From contig JAFTPK010000002.1 of assembly GCA_017463325.1 (NCBI GenBank), positions 124,001-188,000 of the forward strand: a stretch of 64,000 nucleotides of DNA, read 5' to 3'. Both the position numbers and the translations under genes were made by a program. The notes beneath the pieces are model-generated. The model was given only the letters and a program-made list of their open reading frames with translations. It was not told where the DNA came from and searched no databases. Of the stretch, positions 49,844 to 56,496 are shown piece by piece. Source of the DNA: Clostridia bacterium (GTDB lineage Bacteria; Bacillota; Clostridia; Christensenellales; Borkfalkiaceae). Numbering within the stretch: the stretch's first letter is position 1; each line of letters begins with the position of its first letter.

Positions 49844-50439
49844 CAAGGTGTAAGCAGGTGGCAACGCTCACCGGTGGAAAATGGGATAGGACGATAGAAG
49901 CAAGTAGGCGTGTTTATTCTATCGAACATTTAGCCCCTACCGTAACTTGCGCGGGGGGGGGGAATCAAGAAGTGAAGATTTTAGAGCCTATGATAGTTGA
50001 TGATATCTATAAGGGCAGAGAGCCGAGGGTAACGGATAACAGCCCAACGATTAGAAGTAAGCGCGACGGGTTGAAAGTTTTAGAGCCTATCATCTACGAC
50101 GGATTTAATCAACAGGTACGCGCCGACCAAAGTTGTGTTGGTGCGCTCACAAGGAATTGCGGGGCTGACCTTAAACGGAACGGTCAAGGTGTGGTCGAAC
50201 CGCAAGAAACGGGCGTTCGAGTGCGCAAACTCACGGAAAAGGAGTGCTTTCGACTTCAAGCGGTAAAAGATGAAGATTACGAAAGAGTGCGCAAAAATCA
50301 ATCGAAATCGAGTAGCTATCATTTGGCAGGCGACAGTATTTGCACGGTTTGTCTTATGGCTATTTTCGGCGGGATGACGGGCGTAGATTGGAGAAAAAAG
50401 ATTGACGAGTTGGTAGAGGGGCTGAAAGACAATGAGTAG
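49831..50439 (+). CDS. C-terminal part of the cytosine methyltransferase (modules plus motifs IX-X)
   Basis: A 202-residue frame. Module-like repeats come first: APTVTCAGGGNQEVKILEP, then DIYKGREPRVTDNSPTIRS ... KVLEP, then YDGFNQQVRADQSCVGALT ... VVEP. The end VRKLTEKECFRLQAV and HLAGDSICTVCLMAIF are motifs IX and X. A G10 tract at 49953-49962 encodes the AGGG. The ATG at 49831 has only GGAG-like GGAGTGG ahead, so it may be a separate subunit (as in two-chain C5 methylases) or simply the displaced 3' end of the gene at 48618. Confidence 0.8.
   Translation: MEEITRCKQVATLTGGKWDRTIEASRRVYSIEHLAPTVTCAGGGNQEVKILEPMIVDDIYKGREPRVTDNSPTIRSKRDGLKVLEPIIYDGFNQQVRADQSCVGALTRNCGADLKRNGQGVVEPQETGVRVRKLTEKECFRLQAVKDEDYERVRKNQSKSSSYHLAGDSICTVCLMAIFGGMTGVDWRKKIDELVEGLKDNE
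49953..49962 (+). repeat. G10 tract in the C-terminal part of the C5 methyltransferase
   Basis: Ten G in GCG-GGG-GGG-GGG-AAT, coding AGGGN. In frame within the 49831 frame. Confidence 0.95.
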
Positions 50440-50695
50440 AGAAAACGTAATAAAATTCGTGCCGCCCGTACCACTCACAAGAAGATGTACCTTCTGTGGC
50501 GATTTAAGAAAAGAAGCACAATTTCTATGCGATATGCCGATAGGAACGAGCGTGAATACGATTGATTTCAAAAATCGGTTGATTACTTGCAATAAAATCC
50601 TTTGCCGAGATTGCACAACGCAGGTAAACGGGTTTGACTTTTGCCCCGACTGCATCAAAAAAATAAAATCTGCTAAAAGGGGAGCGCGAGATTGA
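50432..50695 (+). CDS. Zinc-finger phage protein, unknown function
   Basis: An 87-residue protein with RRCTFCGDL, ILCRDC and FCPDCIKKI, plus single Cys between, giving two probable zinc sites. Starts inside the end of the methyltransferase fragment. Probably nucleic-acid or protein binding. Confidence 0.65.
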   Translation: MSRENVIKFVPPVPLTRRCTFCGDLRKEAQFLCDMPIGTSVNTIDFKNRLITCNKILCRDCTTQVNGFDFCPDCIKKIKSAKRGARD

Positions 50696-50696
50696 T

Positions 50697-50987
50697 ATGA
50701 AGAATGAAGAAATAAAAGAGCTTTCAAACGATTTACAGGAAGTAGGGAAGTATGCTACGGATTGGCTTGTTGCGGAAACAAAGGAAATGCTTGCCAAGAA
50801 CGGCAGGTTCAAGTCAAGCGAACACACAAAATCGCTCAACGAAATTGTAGCGGAGCAGCTAATTGAAAGGGGCTACCAAAAGAAAAGCAGAACGGTAGTA
50901 GAAATCTTGCAAGCAGTTGATTTAGAGAGTAGCGGTCAGACGGTTGCAATAACAAATGTTTTAAGACAGAAATACGGAGCGAAGTAG
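50697..50987 (+). CDS. Small helical phage protein with a GYxK module
   Basis: A 96-residue acidic/basic helical protein; SLNEIVAEQLIERGYQKKSR is the module also seen at 44820 and 54393. Begins 1 nt after the previous stop. Confidence 0.65.
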   Translation: MKNEEIKELSNDLQEVGKYATDWLVAETKEMLAKNGRFKSSEHTKSLNEIVAEQLIERGYQKKSRTVVEILQAVDLESSGQTVAITNVLRQKYGAK

Positions 50988-50991
50988 AAAT

Positions 50992-51219
50992 ATGGAACAC
51001 GAGAAACTAATAAAAGATTGCGGCGCGTTTATTAGTAAATGCCCCAACGAATCAAGTCATACCATTGATTGTGAAATTTGCCGTATGCAGTATGCGGAAA
51101 AGGAAATAGCGAAAGAGATTTTGACCGAGATAAAAAATCTGTGCATAAAAAAGGGAACACTCTATTTACTCGATTGGGTTGACCTTTGGAAAAAATATGT
51201 GGGAGAGGATAAACAATGA
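50992..51219 (+). CDS. Small Cys-containing phage protein
   Basis: A 75-residue protein with CGAFISKCPNESSHTIDCEIC (four Cys) and a helical C-terminus. Coupled to the next gene by ATGA. Unknown function. Confidence 0.6.
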   Translation: MEHEKLIKDCGAFISKCPNESSHTIDCEICRMQYAEKEIAKEILTEIKNLCIKKGTLYLLDWVDLWKKYVGEDKQ

Positions 51220-51545
51220 AAGCGTGGTTGGCAAGAGAAAGAGATGGATTTAGCTGCGCGGTTGTATTCGCCGAAACAAGAGGGAAGGCAAGAGCGTTGG
51301 CAAGGCTTACGGATGCTTGCGAAGATTGCGATTGGTGCGACATAGAAGTTTGCAGGTTGCCGAAAATTGATAAGTATTACAAAGACGGCAAAAAAGAAAT
51401 GGATTGGAATAATCCAAAAGACCGACTTATCCTTGTCAAAGAGTGCAGTTTTCAATGCGAAGTTATTACAGACGAATGCGATAAGTGCGCCGCGAGGGAG
51501 TTTTGCGACCTTTACAATGATAACAAGGAGAGCGACAATGGATAA
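51216..51545 (+). CDS. Cys-rich phage protein, unknown function
   Basis: A 109-residue protein. It begins MKAWLARERDGFSCAVVFAE and has CEDCDWCDIEVC and ITDECDKCAAREFC clusters, suggesting metal binding. Overlaps both neighbours. Confidence 0.65.
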   Translation: MKAWLARERDGFSCAVVFAETRGKARALARLTDACEDCDWCDIEVCRLPKIDKYYKDGKKEMDWNNPKDRLILVKECSFQCEVITDECDKCAAREFCDLYNDNKESDNG

Positions 51546-52161
51546 ATCAGTTTTAATGAGTTTGCAACCGGGATGGGGTGTAAAAGTATGTAATCAAATT
51601 GGAGAGAGAAACGGGCAACCGCTCTACGAGAAACGAATCGAAGTTCGCAAAAGCGTTCCAAAACTCAAAAGACCATTTAAGGTGTACATATATATCACGA
51701 TGCCAAAACGACACTTCACGATTAGCGGTTTCGGTCGCGCAAGCAATGAATATTTGTGGCTTGCTGACGGCAAGGTAAAAATGTCCGACGGGTTTGAGTT
51801 TTGGGGGAATGGCGAAAAATATGAGTGCTTAAACGGAAAGGTAATCGGGGAGTTTATGTGTCGCGGGATTATGGATGGCGGCAGCTCGCTATTGCCAAAA
51901 GAAAGCTGTCTTACGATAGAAGAAATCTTGGATTACGCAAAAGGCAAGCGGGTTTACGGGTGGCGTATTGCGGATTTGAAAATCTACGATAAACCGAAAG
52001 AATTAAGCGAGTTTAAGCGTTGGAATAGGACGGAAGAAAACAGTCCTTGCGCTCATACGAAATGGCTTTTCCCGGATTGCAAAGATTGCAAGGAGTGTAA
52101 TTTAACAAGACCGCCCCAAAGTTGGTGCTACGTTGAAGAATTAAAAGGAGAAACGATATGA
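51538..52161 (+). CDS. ASCH/PUA-like phage protein
   Basis: A 207-residue protein. MSLQPGWGVKV near the start, EKRIEVRKSVPK, GKVIGEFMCRGI and the end YGWRIADLKIYDKPKELSEF follow the pattern of ASCH-type RNA- or modified-base-binding proteins. A final Cys cluster (FPDCKDCKECN) is present. The start at 51538 has AAGGAGAGCGACA ahead; the longer frame from 51367 is overlap noise. A reader of modified bases would suit its context, but this is inference. Confidence 0.7.
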   Translation: MDKSVLMSLQPGWGVKVCNQIGERNGQPLYEKRIEVRKSVPKLKRPFKVYIYITMPKRHFTISGFGRASNEYLWLADGKVKMSDGFEFWGNGEKYECLNGKVIGEFMCRGIMDGGSSLLPKESCLTIEEILDYAKGKRVYGWRIADLKIYDKPKELSEFKRWNRTEENSPCAHTKWLFPDCKDCKECNLTRPPQSWCYVEELKGETI

Positions 52162-52703
52162 GATTTCACAAAGACGTTGTTGAAAAATATCATTTTCGCT
52201 TTGAAAGTGAAGATATTATCAAAATAGATAGAATGACAATCAATTTAAGCGGTGCTTCGGCGGTATTCCTGCTTGATACCGAGAACTACATACTTTCCGT
52301 GGAAAGCGATTGGGGAAGCTATTGCTATCGGTGGGGCGCAAGTAAACACGAAACTTTCAAGGATTTGATTTGTCGTATCGGTTCTTACGATGATTATCTG
52401 CTGAACAAGCTCGCAAACAGAAACGTAATAAATTGGAAGAAAACAAAACAGAATGCAGTACACGCGTTCTTCCGAGCGGGTGGCGGGGCGAATAGGGAAG
52501 AAAATAAAAACTTTCTTCGCGGGGTTAAGAATGCCGACGAGAACGAAATTCGTTTCTACGACTTTGTATGCTCGTTCAATCCCAATCTTTGGGAAGGCGG
52601 TTTCTTCGTAAAGGAATATCCAACTTCGGCGAAAATCGTAGTCAAAATCCTTGCGGAGTATTTGGTTAAAGCATTGCAAGCGGAGCGTGGGAACAATGGA
52701 TAG
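52158..52703 (+). CDS. Phage protein, unknown function
   Basis: A 181-residue protein, beta-rich at first (INLSGASAVFLLDTENYILSV), helical later. It contains AGGGAN coded with mixed glycine codons, unlike the modification block. Coupled by ATGA to the gene before. Confidence 0.65.
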   Translation: MRFHKDVVEKYHFRFESEDIIKIDRMTINLSGASAVFLLDTENYILSVESDWGSYCYRWGASKHETFKDLICRIGSYDDYLLNKLANRNVINWKKTKQNAVHAFFRAGGGANREENKNFLRGVKNADENEIRFYDFVCSFNPNLWEGGFFVKEYPTSAKIVVKILAEYLVKALQAERGNNG

Positions 52704-53097
52704 ACTAACAAAAAAAGACGAACGCGGCTTTTACCTTTATAACTGTATATCTCCAAATATAGAAGATTGTGCGAGTACCGCAAGTTGCCCGGACTGTTAC
52801 AGCGCAAAGGTATTGCAGAAGTTGGGGGAATATGAAGATAAAGCCGAGCGCGGTACACTTTTTGACCTGCCTTGTAAAGTTGGAGATACGGTGTATTGTG
52901 TCTATGCAGTAGAAGTTGACGAGTGGGAAGTGGTAAGTATTCAAATATTTGAAAAGGATATTCTTCTTCGACTTGGGCATAGCGGAACGGACGATTATAA
53001 CGCGGCGTGGTTAAAAGAAAAGGGAAAATATCTTTTCTTTGACCGCGAAAAAGCGGATGCAAGATTGAAACAAGTACAAGAAGGGGCTACGGTATGA
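52696..53097 (+). CDS. Phage protein with small Cys motif, unknown function
   Basis: A 133-residue protein: LTKKDERGFYLYNC, CPDCYSAKVLQKLGEYEDKAE, DLPCKVGDTVYCVY, a layout common among small proteins of gut Firmicute phages. Start overlaps the previous stop. Function unknown. Confidence 0.7.
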   Translation: MDRLTKKDERGFYLYNCISPNIEDCASTASCPDCYSAKVLQKLGEYEDKAERGTLFDLPCKVGDTVYCVYAVEVDEWEVVSIQIFEKDILLRLGHSGTDDYNAAWLKEKGKYLFFDREKADARLKQVQEGATV

Positions 53098-53264
53098 AAC
53101 AAAAACCAAAAAAGAAACGAAAATATTTTAGGAAATGCGGTTGCTGTGGAGATAGGCACGAACAATCTGAAATGGTAAGGACTGATAAATCGCCAAACGG
53201 TTGGCTTTGTGAGTGGTGTTATAGCGCAAGCATTGACCCTTTGTATGATATGGAAGAGTGGTAA
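53094..53264 (+). CDS. Small zinc-ribbon phage protein
   Basis: A 56-residue protein with a very basic start (KQKPKKKRKYF), then KCGCCGDRH and LCEWCYS as two Cys pairs. Coupled to the gene before by ATGA. Confidence 0.65.
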   Translation: MKQKPKKKRKYFRKCGCCGDRHEQSEMVRTDKSPNGWLCEWCYSASIDPLYDMEEW

Positions 53265-53290
53265 ATATTAGCGAAAGGAGAAATTGAAAT

Positions 53291-53431
53291 ATGAGAACTT
53301 GGCTGAAAGCATTATTTGGCGGGTACGATTTTGTTAGCGAAGATGGGAAACTTGAAGTGTTCAATACGACCTTGAATGTTATAAGAACGGTTGCTGCAAT
53401 CGCTTTGCTTATAATCGTTATATTAAAATAA
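53291..53431 (+). CDS. Small single-helix membrane protein
   Basis: A 46-residue protein, MRTWLKALFGGYDF at the start and one C-terminal membrane helix (TVAAIALLIIVILK). GAAAGGAGAAATTGAAAT precedes the ATG. Unknown role. Confidence 0.55.
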   Translation: MRTWLKALFGGYDFVSEDGKLEVFNTTLNVIRTVAAIALLIIVILK

Positions 53432-53452
53432 TAGAGCGTAGGAGTAGAAAAA

Positions 53453-54271
53453 ATGGGAAAAATCATATACACAACAGCAGAAACGAAGAGCAAAAAAATA
53501 AAGCCCTGCCCGTTTTGCGGTGGAGAGGCTACGTTAAGAAGGGACGTGCGTTATCCGCGCCCCAAGTGCAATCCAAGACAGGCTTGGGAAGTGATTTGCA
53601 AAAACCATAAGTGTTGCGTTTACGATGCGGACACGCGGTATTTCTTCTCAAAGAAAGCGGCTATATCGGCGTGGAACGACAGAAAACTTGGGTGTGAACA
53701 CGAACAAATGCTTGCAGACGGGGAACTCGTAAGCAAAGAATGGCACGACGAACAGGTAGGACACGCTGAACTTGTTATAGAAGAGCAAAAGGCTGAACTT
53801 GAAGAATGGGAAAAACTTTTTGATATATCCAACGAGCGGGAATATAGAAAGAAATTCAACGAAGAGTGGAAAAAAGAGTACCAAAAGAAAATGGACGAAC
53901 GCGGCGACGGTGCTATTGCGGGATTCCCCGACTTTGACTTGGTTTACAAACTGTATTTTGAGCAAAAGGCAGAAATCGAACGGCTGACGAAAGAAAAGAA
54001 CGATTGGAAACAACGCTATGACAGCGAAAGCAATCGCTATACCGACCTTTGTAGTGCAAGTAGCGAATGTGTCCAAAAGAAAAATGACCGCATAGCCGAA
54101 CTCCAAAAGCAAGTGGATAAAGCGTGTCTTGAAGTAGGTAAAATGTGTATGGAAGAACGCAAAGACACGGCGAAAGAGATTTGTTTGGAAATCATCAAGG
54201 GGCAACCGCAACCTATAAAAGAAAAATGGGTAGAGTGGTTCAAAGAACGCTACGGCGCGGAGGTGGAGTGA
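53453..54271 (+). CDS. Lar-like restriction-alleviation zinc domain with coiled coil
   Basis: A 272-residue protein. Residues about 15-75 have KPCPFCGGEATLRRD, EVICKNHKCC and KKAAISAWNDR, the pattern of Lar-family restriction-alleviation proteins. The rest is a long charged coiled coil. Lar of the Rac prophage relieves type I restriction by promoting methylation; the same role here is plausible but untested. Confidence 0.75.
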   Translation: MGKIIYTTAETKSKKIKPCPFCGGEATLRRDVRYPRPKCNPRQAWEVICKNHKCCVYDADTRYFFSKKAAISAWNDRKLGCEHEQMLADGELVSKEWHDEQVGHAELVIEEQKAELEEWEKLFDISNEREYRKKFNEEWKKEYQKKMDERGDGAIAGFPDFDLVYKLYFEQKAEIERLTKEKNDWKQRYDSESNRYTDLCSASSECVQKKNDRIAELQKQVDKACLEVGKMCMEERKDTAKEICLEIIKGQPQPIKEKWVEWFKERYGAEVE

Positions 54272-54381
54272 TGATAGTAAGAATTTTGGCGGGACTTGCG
54301 CTTATTATACTTTGTACGCTTGCAATTATTATACCTACAATAGCAATATCAAATTTTATGGATGATTTACACAAAAAATAA
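54271..54381 (+). CDS. Very small membrane protein
   Basis: A 36-residue protein, one membrane helix (ILAGLALIILCTLAIIIP) and a charged end. Its ATG overlaps the previous stop. No ribosome site of its own beyond the GGAGGTGGAG within the gene before. Confidence 0.55.
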   Translation: MIVRILAGLALIILCTLAIIIPTIAISNFMDDLHKK

Positions 54382-54392
54382 GGAGTTACAAA

Positions 54393-55136
54393 ATGGACAA
54401 ACGAAAACTAATTGAAGAAATGGCGCAAATCATTAACAAAACGGATTGCGCGGGGGAAAGTGGTCAATATTTGACGGAGTGTATAGAAAAGGGCATTCCG
54501 TTTTCGCAGATAAATACGCAGTTATTTATAAACACAAAGCAAGCCGAAGCACTTTACAATGCAGGGTATCGCAAAATCCGAGAAAACGAATTGGTCGTCG
54601 AAAAAAGCGCGTGGGAAAGCCCTGAAATAAAGAATTATCGAGATGTTATTTACGAACAGGCGCGTAAGGAAATTTCGGGGAAAATCGCCGAAGAATTAAA
54701 GGCATTATTTCCAATCAGCGAAGATGTGTTTAGATTCGCAACACCCGAAAATATACAAAAGGCTGTTGACGATGTTTGTAAAAGAGTTGCGGGTGGGCAA
54801 TATGTAAACACGACTACTTTAATGGAGCTTTCCACCGATAAAACCCCGCTTACCGTGGAACAGTTAAAGAGTTTGCCCATCGGCGCGTGGATTTGTGTGG
54901 ATGCTTTGCAGGACACAAAATATGAAACGGCAGGCGTGAGATATTGGAAGAAAACGCCGCAAGTAAAACTCATTCCCGACGAATTTCAATGCGGGAGCAT
55001 TGGGTATGGTACTGCTTATAATCTAAAAGACTACGGCGCGACTTGGCTTGCGTATTTACCTGAAAAACAACCCAAAAACATTGATTTCAGCAGATTCTAT
55101 GAGCTTGTCGGCTTGCCCAAAGGGGAAAATTCGTAA
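54393..55136 (+). CDS. Phage protein with GYxK module, unknown function
   Basis: A 247-residue protein. IEEMAQIINKTDC and AEALYNAGYRKI are the modules shared with 44820 and 50697. The C-terminal half (TVEQLKSLPIGAWICVDAL, GVRYWKKTPQVKLIP) is beta-rich. Last gene of the early operon. Confidence 0.7.
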   Translation: MDKRKLIEEMAQIINKTDCAGESGQYLTECIEKGIPFSQINTQLFINTKQAEALYNAGYRKIRENELVVEKSAWESPEIKNYRDVIYEQARKEISGKIAEELKALFPISEDVFRFATPENIQKAVDDVCKRVAGGQYVNTTTLMELSTDKTPLTVEQLKSLPIGAWICVDALQDTKYETAGVRYWKKTPQVKLIPDEFQCGSIGYGTAYNLKDYGATWLAYLPEKQPKNIDFSRFYELVGLPKGENS

Positions 55137-55166
55137 TATTCTGCGAATTGAAATAATTTGAAAGAC

Positions 55167-55195
55167 TTGTAAAACAAATAATTCTATGCTAAAAT
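55167..55195 (+). promoter_or_regulatory. Candidate late promoter ahead of the terminase genes
   Basis: TTGTAA (55167-55172), 17-bp spacer, TAAAAT (55190-55195). The only gap of note in the phage rightward genes after the control region lies here. A TTGACA at 55244 has only a poor -10 (TTATGT) and is less likely. Confidence 0.55.
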
Positions 55196-55202
55196 ATAAA
55201 AA

Positions 55203-55371
55203 GAAACTGAATATTTTAGCGAAAATTATTATTCGCCAAGTAATTGACACGATAATAGGGAACACCTTATGTGCCTACACCAACTCGCGGAATGTGAGCA
55301 GGGCATAGTGTCTTTTACAAAAAATGCGCTTTAACCGAGTGAGTTGAACAAACTTACTCGGTTTTTCTTTT
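55203..55371 (+). ncRNA. Candidate short terminated leader RNA before the late genes
   Basis: From the promoter start (~55203) to the terminator (55371) is a non-coding transcript of about 170 nt. It can fold with a GACAC/GTGTC closing stem (55246-55250 with 55308-55312), inner short stems, and the terminator hairpin. No ORF of note. The layout recalls the terminated late leader of lambda (pR'-tR'). RNA identity unknown. Confidence 0.45.
55333..55371 (+). terminator. Intrinsic terminator between early and late genes
   Basis: AACCGAGTGAG / CTTACTCGGTT arms (one mismatch) and a T-rich tail TTTTTCTTTT. It lies 40 nt before the first late gene. Confidence 0.85.
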
Positions 55372-55410
55372 CATTGCAGGAACGCAAAAATAGGGCAAAT
55401 GGGAGAAGAA

Positions 55411-56496
55411 ATGGAGAATAGCAGGTCATCCAAAATTAAATACATTTGCCACAAATGCGGGGCAGAGTTAAGCGAAGAGAATTGCCGAGCAGAAGGAGTG
55501 CCGTACTGCATCTTTTGCGAAAGTGAATCGTTTGAAGAGTTTGAAAAGGCAAACGGAACGCATTTGGCATTGTATTTGAACTGTGCGCGATTTAATGTGC
55601 CGCTCCACCCGTTGCTTCTTGGGAAAGATTTTGAGCAAGAAGAGAACAAGTGGTTTGCCTACATTGAACTGCTTGAAGAAAACGGTAAGCACCTTGTGAA
55701 CGAACGACCCGCAAGTTTTGCAGACGGCGAATCAAGGTTGTTGCGGATTTTTGGTAAAGATTTTACCGAAAAAGATTTTGCGAAATATATTCACTACGAA
55801 AAAGATAGGCTTTCAAAGCTCCCCGGGACTGAAAGGCAAAGGGAAACGTGGGGAACGCGTACATTGTGGCAAAATCTGCCTATGACAACGGAAGTTTATG
55901 ACGAGCTTGATAGGATTTACGATGCACGTATATCGAGATACAAAGGGGTTTCGTTGGACGACACCGTGCGTGAAGTTCTCAAAAAGGTTTCAACTCTTTC
56001 TCTCGTGCAAGAGCATTTGCGCTCGCTTGGCGATGCGGCGGGATATGATAGAGTGCAAAAGATTATCGACAGTATGCTCGCATCCGAGCAACTTCGTAGA
56101 AAAGACGAAAAACCCGTAGAACCGTTAAAAATGGATGCAATGGTCGTCGCGTTGGAAGCTATGGGGCTTATGGAGAACGGTCAACTGCTCAATTACGACG
56201 AGCTTGTAGAAGTTCTCCGTGATAAATTCGTTAAGTCAAAAAAATATGCTTATTCTTTGGATGTTGCAGACCAAATGATACTCGATATTCACAATACAAT
56301 GAGAAAAAATGCAGACATAGCGACATTGGTTGATTTGCCTGCTGAAATGGAACTCGTTGACGAATACGGTGAATTTGAACCCGAAGAAACGGAGCAAGAG
56401 AAAGAGAATAAGAGATTTGCGGGATTAACAAAGGTACAGTTTGAAAAACCCGCACCCGCGCCCACCACAAAAAAAAGTAAAGGCGGTAAAAAGTAA
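55411..56496 (+). CDS. Probable terminase small subunit / packaging protein
   Basis: A 361-residue protein right before the large terminase, whose start overlaps its stop. An N-terminal zinc ribbon (YICHKCGAELS, YCIFCE) is followed by a helical region and an Ala/Pro/Lys tail (KPAPAPTTKKSKGGKK). Large-phage small terminases can look like this, but sequence alone does not prove it. Start 55411 has GGGAG 5 nt ahead; ATG 55399 in frame is possible. Confidence 0.6.
   Translation: MENSRSSKIKYICHKCGAELSEENCRAEGVPYCIFCESESFEEFEKANGTHLALYLNCARFNVPLHPLLLGKDFEQEENKWFAYIELLEENGKHLVNERPASFADGESRLLRIFGKDFTEKDFAKYIHYEKDRLSKLPGTERQRETWGTRTLWQNLPMTTEVYDELDRIYDARISRYKGVSLDDTVREVLKKVSTLSLVQEHLRSLGDAAGYDRVQKIIDSMLASEQLRRKDEKPVEPLKMDAMVVALEAMGLMENGQLLNYDELVEVLRDKFVKSKKYAYSLDVADQMILDIHNTMRKNADIATLVDLPAEMELVDEYGEFEPEETEQEKENKRFAGLTKVQFEKPAPAPTTKKSKGGKK

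Noticed and set aside
45701-49962. G tracts as sequencing or assembly errors
   Set aside because: Errors could alter a count by one and might explain a single frameshift. They cannot explain why long GGG-only tracts appear in just one gene block and always inside Gly motifs. The exact counts should still be treated with care.
55244-55272. TTGACA-17-TTATGT as the late promoter
   Set aside because: The -10 matches the consensus poorly; TTGTAA-17-TAAAAT upstream is better.
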